Counted from the first letter of the stretch, positions 54,001 to 62,069 are shown. The stretch is DNA of 64,000 nucleotides from Mesorhizobium sophorae (GCF_002270415.1 NZ_NNRI01000015.1:1-64000); one strand, 5' to 3'. A program made the numbers and translations. Notes: generated from the sequence alone by a model not told the origin.

Positions 54001-55787
54001 ATGCGTGCAAGGGCAATGCACTGTTCCTGGAAGAGACCGTCCACGCACTCGCCGAGACCGGCAAGCTGGAAGGGGAGCCGGGCCGCTACCGGCCTTCGGG
54101 CGAGGTCGACGAGATCGTCGTTTCGGCAAGTATTCAGACGATCATCGATGCGCGCTTCGAACGTCTCGACAAGGATGCGAAGCTGGTGGCCGAGGTCGCC
54201 TCGATCTTCGGCGGAGAGGTTCCGGTGCTTTTGCTACGAAAGATGGCGGCGCTGTCGAGCCAGCGCTTCGATGCCGCTCTCCAGAATTTGAAGAAGTCTG
54301 ATCTCCTGGTCGAGCTCCAAGTTTTTCCTGAGGCTTCCATTCGCTTCAAGCACGTCCTCATCCGAACTGCTGTGTCAGGTCGTATCGTATCGTCTGCGCT
54401 CATCGAGCTTCACAGTAATGCGCTCGCCGAACTGAAGGCTTACTACGCAGACAGACTTGAGGAGCACAGCGAGCGCCTGGCCAGACACGCGCAACAGGCC
54501 CATCTTTGGGACGAAGCCGTCGGCTACCTGCTGATCTCGGCACGTAAGGCGATCAGGAGGTCGGCACACGCCACCGCGCTCGAGCAGTTGGACCTTGGGG
54601 TTTGGCTGTTGCGGAGCAACGACGTCGCCCACGCCGATGAGCAAGAGATCGAGTTCCAGCTCGCGAGGGGCGTGGCTCTCATGGCCGCTCGCGGTTGGGG
54701 CGCGACCGAGGTGCTCGCCGCGTTCGAGCGTGCCGAGGAACTTTGCGACAGAATCGGCGACCAAGCGCGTCTATTCACGGCCCTGCGCGGGAGAGCACAA
54801 TATTACATGCTCAGCGGTAAGCCAGCAGCGGCGCAAGAGCTGGCTTGCCGATGGGCTGGCGTGGTTAAGGACGACAGCGATCCCGGTCTTGTGATCGAGA
54901 CCGAGCACATGTTCTGGACCAACAATTTCTTTCTCGGGGAGACGGCGGCCGCCTACAGCCATGCGGAACGTGCCATCGGCCTCTACGACCCCGACCGCGA
55001 TCATTACCTGACATACAAGTACTCCGGTCATGACCCGGGTGTCTGCTGCCGCTGCTTCGCGGGATTGTCAGCCTGGCTCGCCGGCGAGCCGGATAAGGCC
55101 CGGCTGCGGTGCCAGGATGCAATGGGGCTCGCCGAACGTCTTGAGCATCCGCTGAGCTTGGCCGTTGCGTATTGGGGGACGAGTTACCTCCACATGTTTG
55201 CAGGCGACCCTGAGGCCGCGCTTCGGGCGGCGGAAAGCGAACTACAGATCGCAGAGAAGTTCCAATTGCCGCTCATTGTCGGCCAAGCCGCGTTTCAGGT
55301 CGGATGGGGGCAATTCCGGCTTGGAGAACGGGAGGCGGGCCTGCGCGGTATGGAGGAAGCCATATCTGCAATTCGCCGGACTGGTGCTGAAATGGGTCTA
55401 CCCTATCTCATCGGTCTATACGGCGAAGCGCTCGGTGACAGTGGGAGGCTGGACGATGCTCGGGAGTCGGTTGAAGCTGCCCTTGAGCTGGGCCGCACCA
55501 ACGGGACCTATTTCCAGCTCGCCGAAGTGCTTAGGATCGAAGCCTGTATCCGCGAAAAGAGCGGTGGCGGACCTGACGAGATCGAGCAGATGCTCCACAA
55601 GGCCGCGAATGTCGCCACCTTGCAGCGTTCCGCGATTGGTCAGCTCCGTATCGCGGTGGAACTTGCTCGCAGTCTTCGAAGGCGCGGAGAAGTCGACGAA
55701 GCGCGTGAACTTATCGCGCCTCACGGCGAGCTGGTCGGCAAGCTCGACGATAGCCCGGATGCGCACGCGGCGCGTGAGTTGTTCTAG
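51096..55787 (+). CDS. giant multidomain regulator: SARP - alpha/beta hydrolase - cyclase-like - ATPase - TPR
   Basis: This 1563-aa cytoplasmic protein has these parts in order. A SARP-type winged helix DNA-binding domain (about 5-105; VLGDFTVRFDG, RKTRALLAYLAVH) with a short BTAD-like helical region to 200. An alpha/beta hydrolase (about 252-525) with apparent triad Ser351 (GISQG), Asp475 and His503. A class III nucleotidyl-cyclase-like domain (about 540-700). A STAND/AAA ATPase (about 728-1000; Walker A GDPGVGKS, Walker B VVLLVEDLHWID). TPR repeats to the end. The cyclase domain keeps the first metal Asp (Asp549, CADF) but has SEN for the usual GDG and lacks the VN-AAR motif, so it is probably inactive. 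The TTG start has AGGAC upstream. Confidence 0.88.
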   Translation: MSSVFEVRVLGDFTVRFDGEPVTLTQSRKTRALLAYLAVHQKQQRRERLCEMFWDVPDDPRGALRWSLSRLRRILNADGETRLVADRNAVQLKPGSIWLDYDLIRGLSADAVGSLPTERLEAIVAAFAGPFLSDLYLPRCQAFETWRVYCSNETEILRLKALRALIDRLGDDPERSLAHLHKLQSLLPEDDLADEIARTNERARLTAAARPFTAGTTVGSGGRPSAEPVEPVPARGLILPPSTKVSSDKQQIRYVNSRDGTRIAYAVSGSGPPIVRASHWMSHLNFDWESPVWGHWIDALSSGFTLVRYDGRLNGLSDTDCEDASFDTFVDDLECVIEAVGLDRFVLLGISQGCAFSVEYAIRHPEKVAGLLIWGGYVRGWRARGNAAEIVRREAIGELMRKGWGQDDPLFRQMFTNLFVPGANRVQMDWFNELQRRTLTPENALRLSFAFADVDISQSLERLHVPALVMHANGDRVAPLSEGLELARTIPGARFVELDSANHILLAEEPAFRTFVVEASAFANEVLQARSVVAADSRSRRQATILCADFRYSEQVMESLPADLALERIDPFLMQATVLVRNNGGTVLTISENELVASFGAPEPLEAHAALACRTALALRELALGYSDWMTGIRAALDTGIVIVGPARDQASEVRGGPVSVAHTLSQALGRDLVVATARTRASAGGFVSMQALAAALLSEYPKDQRLFEVTEIRWGRSRWQLRAETQLSPFIGREMQLQILNKAWHDASSGEGQTVFVVGDPGVGKSRVTHEFVGAIPHDDAENLEVGALETDLGGGFVVVRKLLQALFGVGDTEAPAIAIDKVLATQSAQGFDERLLDPIMAIMELPVRGSSWANISGQERSRRMQEAAVEFLLFLGRTKPVVLLVEDLHWIDAESEGVLVRLAQVVPTVRCLIILTCRPDYDRSAFAAAGPSEIRLPAFSTAEAAALLDHLVGRDPELKRLRGAVSDACKGNALFLEETVHALAETGKLEGEPGRYRPSGEVDEIVVSASIQTIIDARFERLDKDAKLVAEVASIFGGEVPVLLLRKMAALSSQRFDAALQNLKKSDLLVELQVFPEASIRFKHVLIRTAVSGRIVSSALIELHSNALAELKAYYADRLEEHSERLARHAQQAHLWDEAVGYLLISARKAIRRSAHATALEQLDLGVWLLRSNDVAHADEQEIEFQLARGVALMAARGWGATEVLAAFERAEELCDRIGDQARLFTALRGRAQYYMLSGKPAAAQELACRWAGVVKDDSDPGLVIETEHMFWTNNFFLGETAAAYSHAERAIGLYDPDRDHYLTYKYSGHDPGVCCRCFAGLSAWLAGEPDKARLRCQDAMGLAERLEHPLSLAVAYWGTSYLHMFAGDPEAALRAAESELQIAEKFQLPLIVGQAAFQVGWGQFRLGEREAGLRGMEEAISAIRRTGAEMGLPYLIGLYGEALGDSGRLDDARESVEAALELGRTNGTYFQLAEVLRIEACIREKSGGGPDEIEQMLHKAANVATLQRSAIGQLRIAVELARSLRRRGEVDEARELIAPHGELVGKLDDSPDAHAARELF

Positions 55788-56240
55788 CGAGCGTGGCTAC
55801 GTGACGCGTGCCCAGCAACCACGCCGCCCGCCACTGCGGCTGAATGGGCGTTCTCTAGCCCGAACTCTCCAAGGCCGTGAACCCTGCACGTTTGGTGCAA
55901 AGGTTTTGAGGCTCACTATTTCGATAGGTTAGCGGTCACGGAATCTTTCGAAACTTGAGCGGATCGCTCGCTTGGCGATGCGAAGCCAAAATGAGCCGAA
56001 TAACAAACCGTTCCAGCATGCACAAAATAGCCCGCCACCTTGGGTAAAAGGTGGCGGGCTCCGAAGACGCCAGCAGAGGGACATTAGCTGACGAAGAGGG
56101 AACTTTCTGCGGAAAAATTAGTTGCATCTAAAATAAAAAACCCGCCACATTTCGGCAGCGGACCAGGGGATTGTCGGACGTGTCTCCTCTTGACGACTAG
56201 GTGTGCCGCTCCAGAATCCTATCTGACGAAGGAAATTCCC
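55788..56240. other. intergenic with paired-hairpin repeat
   Basis: No gene is supported. It contains copy B of the paired-hairpin repeat, about 240 bp after the regulator stop. GGAAATTCCC marks the start of the next small gene. Confidence 0.5.
56029..56165 (+). repeat. paired-hairpin intergenic repeat, copy B
   Basis: Hairpin 1 (56029-56061; AGCCCGCCACCTT / AAAAGGTGGCGGGCT) is nearly perfect. The AT-rich block AAAAATTAGTTGCATCTAAA (56113-56132) and hairpin 2 (from 56136; CCCGCCAC ... ) follow. The order and about 75-80% of the bases agree with copy A at 31629-31770. Confidence 0.6.
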
Positions 56241-56444
56241 GTGGCTTCGACCGCAGCGTTGATCTGGTATCTAGTAATAGCCGGCCCGCAGGGCGGCATG
56301 GTCCTGCTGCCCAGCACCTTCGACAAGCGTGAACAATGCGCTGCCGCCATCGCCGAATATCAGAAGCAGCCAACGCCGGCCGGTTGGTCGCTGCAGTGCG
56401 TCCCGAGCGCCTCACCCTTTGCCGACAATGGGTCGGCCGAGTAA
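56241..56444 (+). CDS. small hypothetical protein
   Basis: This 67-aa protein is read from GTG with AAGGAA about 7 bp upstream. It starts with a hydrophobic stretch (ASTAALIWYLVIAGPQGGMVLL). It then reads PSTFDKREQCAAAIAEYQKQPTPAGWSLQCVPS, with two Cys that could form a disulfide after export. Small proteins of this shape occur in rhizobia, but I cannot name a family. Confidence 0.55.
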   Translation: MASTAALIWYLVIAGPQGGMVLLPSTFDKREQCAAAIAEYQKQPTPAGWSLQCVPSASPFADNGSAE

Positions 56445-56621
56445 GGAACGTCGCAGCGGCGGCCTGGGGCCAGGCTGCTTGCACCCCTATAAGTCGAACA
56501 GGTCGTCCCTCACCTCAGATCGGGCCGGTTATTTCGTGGGTTGCCGACGCGTCGTGGCCACGACCGTCCGCCTAATGGCCGACGCGCCCAGGGGCGGCAC
56601 ATCGATCGTTGATGGCCGCAT

Positions 56622-57479
56622 TCACCGCTTGCACAGTCGCGCCACTAGGCCGCGAAAACCTAACGGCAACCAAACCGTTTGAATATCGATCCGATCTGAC
56701 GCGAATGCGCTGTGTCTCAAGAAATGCTCCAGTCCTTTCCGATCAAATGTTTGCCGGGTTTCAGGACCAATGAATTGCAACCACCTCATGGAAGAGCAAT
56801 CCGTCGCATAGATCGACATTGCTCCGCCCGGACGTAGAACCCTTCGGGCTTCCGCGAGGGCGGTTCCAATCGGCGAACAGAAATAGATCACGTTGACGGC
56901 TAGAACCTTGTCAACGGAGGCGCTTTCCAGTGACAGCCTCTCGAAGGTGCCGTGGATCAGTTTCAGCTTTCCATGTTGAATTGCGGCTCGGTTTCGCGCT
57001 TGGGCCTGCCTAAACATCGTAGGCGACCGATCTACCCCCGTAATCGTACCGCCCCGCACAAGTTGGGACATTTTCTTAAGCGCCAAACCCGGCCCAAATC
57101 CTATTTCGAGCACGTCATCCTGTTCGGCAATTTCCAATAGTTCGATGGCCCGCTCATTGGGGAGGTGGTTTATTAGGCCCATGACTGCCCCGGTCAAACG
57201 CCCGCATGCGCCCTCCGGCATGGAAAACTGCTGCGCGATAAAGTTGTGCAGGCCTGTGCCTTCAAGGGTCTTCACGAATGACCCACGCGGCGGGGCCAGA
57301 GGGATGTGCGGACTAGGGGTGCCTGCAAGCGCGAGGCCGGAGTCCCCGCTGCATCTGTCGATCCTCGGAACCAATGGCATTACGGGCGACTCATGAGCTG
57401 TTTCATCTAACATTTGTTGGTTGCTTCCGGTTAGAGTCCGACAAAGATCATCCGTGTTTGGCAGGTCAATGATCGCCAC
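56622..57479 (-). CDS. class I SAM-dependent methyltransferase
   Basis: This 285-aa enzyme starts at GTG with GGAG eight bases upstream. The N-terminal 90 residues are unusual and of unknown role. The methyltransferase fold starts near residue 120. Motif I is VLEIGFGPGLALKKMSQ, the acidic residue after strand 2 is in ITGVDRS, and motif post-I/III parts are VDKVLAVNVIYF and EARRVLRPGGAMSIYATD. The UbiE/COQ5-like layout suggests a small-molecule substrate. It is isolated. Confidence 0.85.
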   Translation of the reverse strand: MAIIDLPNTDDLCRTLTGSNQQMLDETAHESPVMPLVPRIDRCSGDSGLALAGTPSPHIPLAPPRGSFVKTLEGTGLHNFIAQQFSMPEGACGRLTGAVMGLINHLPNERAIELLEIAEQDDVLEIGFGPGLALKKMSQLVRGGTITGVDRSPTMFRQAQARNRAAIQHGKLKLIHGTFERLSLESASVDKVLAVNVIYFCSPIGTALAEARRVLRPGGAMSIYATDCSSMRWLQFIGPETRQTFDRKGLEHFLRHSAFASDRIDIQTVWLPLGFRGLVARLCKR

Positions 57480-57735
57480 CGTCTGTCTCCTGGAATCGTC
57501 AAACGCGCTTCCTTTGCGGTGCTAAGCTTTGTGCAACTTGACAGCCCGCCGCCTGCGGTTGAGCGGGCAGCGAGCCATTGGTTTCGGCAGGTGGAGGCCC
57601 ACCGGGCAGCAAAGTGCCGTTCGCTGCCGACGCTGATAGTTAGCTGGGTTTACCAGCATCGGCGACTTACGGATTCGTAAACAGAAAACTGGACGGCAAC
57701 GGGGTCTGCGCATGGCTGGTGGACGTCTTGACGAG
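57480..57735. other. intergenic, nothing recognised
   Basis: No gene is supported. It separates the methyltransferase start from the 3' end of the Cys-rich small gene. Confidence 0.4.
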
Positions 57736-58021
57736 CTAGCGGAAAGTCGGTTTCCAATCACGGTTCCGCTCCCTCTGCTGGCCCTCGTAGTCAGGAATTA
57801 CAGTGAAGAACAATGGACGGCTATCCCGGCCCACGGCCTGACAATCCGAACAGCCGAAGAGCCCGACCATAATCCCAATGCATCGAGCCATGGTTGGGGC
57901 CGAGCCGGTCGATCAGCGTCTGGATGTCGAGCTTTGTCGATTTGCAGCACATAGGATGCCCGCAATTGGCATACATGGTTTCACGGGCTGCCAGGGTGTC
58001 GGCAAGGGTCTTCTGAGGCAT
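57736..58021 (-). pseudogene. Cys-rich small protein, single frameshift
   Basis: The ATG (GGGAG upstream) gives MPQKTLADTLAARETMYANC then GHPMCCKSTKLDIQTLIDRLGPNHGSMHWDY. It then shifts frame near 57870. The other frame continues VGLFGCSDCQAVGRDSRPLF, then FTVIPDYEG and a TAG at 57736. One extra G explains the break: 286 nt is 95 codons plus one base. The restored protein is about 94 aa, with Cys in CGHPMCC and CSDC that probably bind zinc. Similar small Cys-motif proteins occur in Rhizobiales. A decayed second copy lies at 30159-30260. Confidence 0.65.
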
Positions 58022-58087
58022 GGCGATCTCCCGTTGAAGGGGTCGCCGCAATCTGATCTCGAACGCGCCTGCAAGAGCCAATGAGCG

Positions 58088-58378
58088 CTAATCTGCCCCG
58101 TCAACAATGATGGCATTGCAAGTCATGCTCTGCAGGCGAAGCGGTAGGATTTCCTGATAGGCCGGCGACCGATACCAGGCTTCGGCAGCCGCCCGAGAAG
58201 GAAATTCTATGATTACAGTTCGCCCGAAGGGCCACGCACCTTCGATGATTGTGAACTGTCCGCCGCGGACAATAATTTTGCCTTCGAACGCAGCCAACGT
58301 GGGCATGACCACCTTGCGGTAGGCTTCGAACTTTGCCTGATCGTGTAGATTTTCCTGGAAAACGACGAACGCACGCAT
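58088..58378 (-). CDS. DUF1330-family protein
   Basis: This is a 96-aa ferredoxin-like-fold (dimeric alpha/beta barrel) protein. Family signatures are FEAYRKVVMPTLAAFEGKIIVRGG, VIIEFPSRAAAEAWYRSPAYQEI and LPLRLQSM. The biochemical role of DUF1330 proteins is not established. Full length for the family. It lies 66 bp upstream (same strand) of the frameshifted Cys-rich gene. I saw no clear ribosome site. Confidence 0.85.
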   Translation of the reverse strand: MRAFVVFQENLHDQAKFEAYRKVVMPTLAAFEGKIIVRGGQFTIIEGAWPFGRTVIIEFPSRAAAEAWYRSPAYQEILPLRLQSMTCNAIIVDGAD

Positions 58379-59056
58379 GCCCGAACCTCAGACTGCACTG
58401 ACAGTATCGGCGGATTTCAGACATCCAGACCGTAAGTGGTGGTCGGCCGGCCTTGCCATCCTTCATTCTGATGCTTCGCAGACATTAGCACGAGCGCATA
58501 TCTTCACCAAGCTCCGCCGGTCAGGCCCGGGCAATGGCTGGCCTACGAGGTCGAGCAAGGCGGCAGGTGCGGCAGGCGTGTGTTCAGAGTTCATAGATCT
58601 CTCACACTCGGCGACAGTCGCGAAAAGATGCATGGTAAGGTCGGCATAGGCTGGCTTACAAAATCAGGAGCAGTCCGCGAGGTAGAACGAACGCTAGACA
58701 TATGCGGGTGCCACGGTGCCGTTTGGCAACGATACGGTCGTCGTCGCGCAAATAGAAGGTGCGACGTCACTCAGGTCTAAGCATTGATCGACACTTCACG
58801 CGACCGGGACGACGTAGTTGAGAGCCCGCCGGCCGCCGTCGATGAAGAACGTAGCGGCCGATCACCGCGTCGAACGGTCGGTCGAACGAGAGTGCCGCGG
58901 GATCGCCTTAACGAAAGCTGACATTCTGGATCGGATGCTCTGTCGCGCGCCGCTCCGCCGCCGCAAGGTTGCCGCTGGCCGCCGCAACCCTGGTCGCTGT
59001 GATCGCTGGCTACAGCGCTGCCGAGCGTCTACGAGAAACGAGCCTCTCACCCTTCT
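58379..59056. other. intergenic, 0.7 kb, no supported gene
   Basis: Several frames of 60-90 codons occur but none has a ribosome site or family-like sequence. The right end contains the FNR/FixK-type box of the next operon. Confidence 0.4.
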
Positions 59057-59070
59057 TTGACGCGGATCAA
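59057..59070 (+). promoter_or_regulatory. FNR/FixK-type box (TTGACGCGGATCAA)
   Basis: One-base variant of TTGAT-N4-ATCAA, the TTGAC form being common in rhizobial FixK targets. Its centre is 55 bp before the ATG at 59119. With the usual -41.5 placement transcription would start near 59105. Confidence 0.6.
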
Positions 59071-59118
59071 GGTCAAGTGCTGTCGCCGCTTTATGAAACT
59101 CGGTCAAAGGAGTTTGCC

Positions 59119-59505
59119 ATGACCAAGCTGAATGGCCTTACTGAGAAATTCCGGCATATCCGGCTGTTGCTTGCCCGTGAAAAGGGCCATCCGGAAGGTG
59201 ACAGCCAAGAGGGCTATGACGTGCTGGCTCCGTTGACCGGCGAAGGCCGAATCGATGCCGAGGAATGGAAGTTGCACAGAGCCTCCTGCCGTGTTCGCAG
59301 GTTTCGAACCGGCGAGGAAGATGTGATCGGCCGGCTAAGGCGCAAGCCCGGAGGACAGTGGTATTTCGACTATGCCGAAGGCGATCGCGACGACGAGATC
59401 GGCTTCCATCTTGGCGACGAACGCTTCGTGACCGGTGAATATGTGTCGATCGAACGCAACGGCGACATGCACACTTACCAGGTGGCACGGGTGGAACAGC
59501 CTTGA
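59119..59505 (+). CDS. conserved-looking 128-aa hypothetical protein
   Basis: The ATG has AAAGGAG 6 bp upstream. The protein is hydrophilic. An N-terminal helix (LTEKFRHIRLLLAREKGHPEGD) is followed by a compact beta-rich part (GRIDAEEWKLHRASCRVRRF, GQWYFDYAEG, FVTGEYVSIERNGDMHTYQVARVEQP). No domain recognised. It lies directly behind the FNR/FixK-type box and 32 bp before the flavodoxin-fold reductase, so the two are probably co-induced at low oxygen. Confidence 0.7.
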   Translation: MTKLNGLTEKFRHIRLLLAREKGHPEGDSQEGYDVLAPLTGEGRIDAEEWKLHRASCRVRRFRTGEEDVIGRLRRKPGGQWYFDYAEGDRDDEIGFHLGDERFVTGEYVSIERNGDMHTYQVARVEQP

Positions 59506-59537
59506 CGCCTCGGGGCCAAGCTCCCTGGGAGTAGACC

Positions 59538-60128
59538 ATGTCGCGACGCATCCTGATTGTGGTCGGTCATCCCGACCCGTCCCCGGACCGACTCTGCCGC
59601 GGTCTCGCCAACGCCTATGGCGAGGGCGCGGAAAAGGCGGGGCATGCCGTTTGCCGGGTCGATCTGGCAACGCTTGATTTCCCAATGCTGCGGACGATGC
59701 AGGAGTTCGAACACGGTGCGATTCCCGACGAACTGAAGGACGCAGCCGAAGCGATCGTCTGGGCTGAGCACATCGTCTGTGTCTTTCCGCTGTGGCTCGG
59801 AACCATGCCGGCTCTGCTCAAGGCATTTCTCGAACAGGTCATGCGGCCAGGAACGGCCTTTGCCTACCCGGACAAAGGTGGCGGCTTCACCAAGGCACTG
59901 CTTCGCGGACGCTCCGCGCGCGTCGTGGTGACGATGGGCATGCCATCCGTTCTTTACCGACTATGGTTCCTCGGTCACGGTATCGCCGGCATACGGCGAA
60001 GCATCCTGCATTTTGTAGGCATCACTCCGGTGCGCGAGACCTTGTTCGGCATGGTCGCGGGCACCAGCGATGCGACCCGCGCGAGGTGGATCCGGCAAAT
60101 GCGCGGACTGGGGGAACGGGCAAGATAA
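59538..60128 (+). CDS. NAD(P)H-quinone-reductase-like flavodoxin-fold protein
   Basis: This is a 196-aa flavoprotein of the NQO1/MdaB/KefF family. The N-terminus RRILIVVGHPDPSPDRLC and the segment AEHIVCVFPLWLGTMPALLKAFLEQV (FMN/FAD contact) are typical. It probably reduces quinones by two electrons in the cytoplasm. It follows the 128-aa gene closely. It converges with the zinc alcohol dehydrogenase. Confidence 0.87.
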   Translation: MSRRILIVVGHPDPSPDRLCRGLANAYGEGAEKAGHAVCRVDLATLDFPMLRTMQEFEHGAIPDELKDAAEAIVWAEHIVCVFPLWLGTMPALLKAFLEQVMRPGTAFAYPDKGGGFTKALLRGRSARVVVTMGMPSVLYRLWFLGHGIAGIRRSILHFVGITPVRETLFGMVAGTSDATRARWIRQMRGLGERAR

Positions 60129-60144
60129 CGCTCGTTGATGTTAA

Positions 60145-61128
60145 TCACGGCACCAGCACGGCGGCGCCGGTCAACCTCCCTTCCCTCAGATCGTCCAGCG
60201 CCTGATTGGCCTGTTCCAGCGGATAGACCTTGGTATGCGTGCGAACTTGCGCGCGCTTTGCAATGGGAAAGAACTCTTCCGCATCGCGGCGCGTCAGGTT
60301 TGCCACCGATACAAGTTCACGCTCTTCCCATAGTAATGTGTAGGCCATCGCTGGAATGTCACTCATGTGAATGCCGCCGCAAACCACCCGGCCACCCTTG
60401 CGGACGGCACCGAGCGCGATCGGGACCAGGTCACCCACAGGTGCAAAGATGATCGCGGCATCGAGTTGCACGGGCGGTGATTCATTCGAACTGCCGGCCC
60501 AGGCCGCACCGAGCGAGCGCGCAAATTCCTGTGCTGGCTTGTCACCGGGTCGGGTGAAGGCAAATATCTCACGACCTTGCCAGATCGCGATCTGGGCGAC
60601 GATATGCGCGGCGGCACCGAAGCCGTAAATCCCGAGCCGCTTGCTGTCACCGACTTTCTTCAGGCATCGCCAGCCGATCAGGCCAGCGCAAAGCAATGGC
60701 GCCAGCGATACGGGGTCCACGTCCGGGTCCAGATCGAAGGCGAATTGCGTGTCGGCAATGACATGGCTGGCGAAGCCGCCGTCGCGCGTATAGCCCGTGA
60801 AATCTGGCTGATCGCAAAGATTTTCATTCTCGGCGAGACAGTAAGGGCAATGTCCGCAAGTGCGCCCCAGCCAGGGCACGCCCACTCTGCGCCCGATCCT
60901 GGAACGCGCGACGCCCTTGCCAACAGAATCGATGATGCCGACGATTTCATGACCCGGGATGAGTGGCAGTTTTGGATGAAGCAGGTCCCCATCAGCCACA
61001 TGCAGATCGGTCCGACAGACCGCGCATGCCTCGACCTTTAGCCTGATCTCGCCCACCCCAGGCATCGGATCGGGCCTATCGACCAGTTTCAAAGGGGTGC
61101 CGACGCTTTCGAGCATCATTGCTCTCAT
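60145..61128 (-). CDS. zinc-dependent alcohol dehydrogenase
   Basis: This is a 327-aa MDR alcohol dehydrogenase. Catalytic zinc ligands are in VCRTDLH (Cys) and PGHEIVG (His-Glu). The structural zinc site has four Cys in CGHCPYCLAENENLC. The Rossmann part is LGIYGFGAAAHIVAQIAIWQ. The chosen ATG has GGAG at 6 bp; an ATG four codons upstream is possible. Related rhizobial enzymes are often placed near fix/FNR-regulated genes. It converges with the flavodoxin-fold gene and follows the cupredoxin gene on the same strand by about 200 bp. Confidence 0.9.
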   Translation of the reverse strand: MRAMMLESVGTPLKLVDRPDPMPGVGEIRLKVEACAVCRTDLHVADGDLLHPKLPLIPGHEIVGIIDSVGKGVARSRIGRRVGVPWLGRTCGHCPYCLAENENLCDQPDFTGYTRDGGFASHVIADTQFAFDLDPDVDPVSLAPLLCAGLIGWRCLKKVGDSKRLGIYGFGAAAHIVAQIAIWQGREIFAFTRPGDKPAQEFARSLGAAWAGSSNESPPVQLDAAIIFAPVGDLVPIALGAVRKGGRVVCGGIHMSDIPAMAYTLLWEERELVSVANLTRRDAEEFFPIAKRAQVRTHTKVYPLEQANQALDDLREGRLTGAAVLVP

Positions 61129-61324
61129 GACGCGCTCCATACGCCGCGGAAAACAAACGCCGAGGCCGCCCAGTCAGCCTGTTTCGTCGAGCCAGCGTTC
61201 GGCCCAGCCGTTGACTTTGCCTTCGGTCGTAACCTTGCCGTCGTGCGGCGGCCAAACCGATAGGATCAGCGATCCCGGCGAGCTTTGCGACAGTCGCAGG
61301 CCAAAGGGTTGCCAGGTTCGAGGC
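61129..61324. other. intergenic between alcohol dehydrogenase and cupredoxin
   Basis: A minus-strand frame here reads SSPGSLILSVWPPHDGKVTT and looks coding, but it has no start site. It may be a gene relic. Otherwise nothing seen. Confidence 0.35.
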
Positions 61325-61822
61325 CTATGGATGGACAGTGAATTCGACCCACATGCCGGCTCCATAGTGACCTGGTACGTTGCAGATAAGCAGGTATTTT
61401 CCAGCCTTCAGTTCGACGGTCAATGCGCCTGATTTGCCGGGATCGAGCTCCGAAACCTCACCCTTGTCGCCAGCTCTGTCTTCGTCGACCCGGTTCTCGG
61501 CCTCAAGGTAGGGAAGCGGCTTGCCGGGATCGGCAAGGTACATCACGATCATTTCGTGGATGGTGTCCTTGGAGTCATTTTTCACATTGAATGTGACCTG
61601 CCCGGCCTTCACAGTACCCGGCGAAGCCGTGATGCCCATAGTCGCCTTTGCGAGATCGAGTCCCGGCACCGCATAGGCGAGACCCATAGGCATCTCCATG
61701 CTCGCGCCTTTGTCCCACAGCGAAATCTGGACAAGCGCCGCAGCCTGGACGGCGCCCGCACTGCCGGCCACGAGCATTGCGGCAGCAAGCCCGAGCGCTG
61801 CTCTCCTCGATATTGTTCTCAT
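61325..61822 (-). CDS. cupredoxin-domain protein
   Basis: This 165-aa exported copper protein has a signal peptide (MRTISRRAALGLAAAMLVAGSAGAVQAA) with a twin-arginine-like SRRAALG. The plastocyanin/azurin fold shows GQVTFNVKNDSKDTIHEMIV (His ligand), then KYLLICNVPGHYGAGMWVEF (Cys, His and Met of the type 1 site). It may carry electrons or protect against copper in the periplasm. The ribosome site is AGAGGAT. A partial FNR-like sequence lies about 90 bp upstream. A short open frame (61174-61365, minus) overlaps its end and is not supported. Confidence 0.87.
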   Translation of the reverse strand: MRTISRRAALGLAAAMLVAGSAGAVQAAALVQISLWDKGASMEMPMGLAYAVPGLDLAKATMGITASPGTVKAGQVTFNVKNDSKDTIHEMIVMYLADPGKPLPYLEAENRVDEDRAGDKGEVSELDPGKSGALTVELKAGKYLLICNVPGHYGAGMWVEFTVHP

Positions 61823-62069
61823 GGTGATCCTCTTTCAGGACGGCAGCGGAAGCGCTCTACATCCCGACCGTCATCCTGCTCTTGGCATCACCCGCCGTCC
61901 TTGCGCCAGATCAAACTGACCGGCGCAAGCATGATCGGCGCCGCCGATGCAAATGTCGGCGGTTGTCAGGTTGAATTGGCAATGTCGGACCGAAATCTAC
62001 CCAGGGCACGGCGATCGGGAAAACCGGCTTGGTACCCTAAGGCTCCCTTTGCTGCTCAGCCAACGGCTA

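Noticed and set aside
60135..60148. FNR-like sequence TTGATGTTAATCAC
   Set aside because: Lies between two convergent gene ends, so it cannot serve as a promoter for either.
61174..61365. 63-codon minus-strand frame overlapping the cupredoxin end
   Set aside because: Partly coding-like but with no start site; at most a relic.
61907..61920. Partial FNR-like sequence upstream of the cupredoxin gene (TTGATCTGGCGCAA on the minus strand)
   Set aside because: Only eight of ten key bases match; kept out of the feature list.
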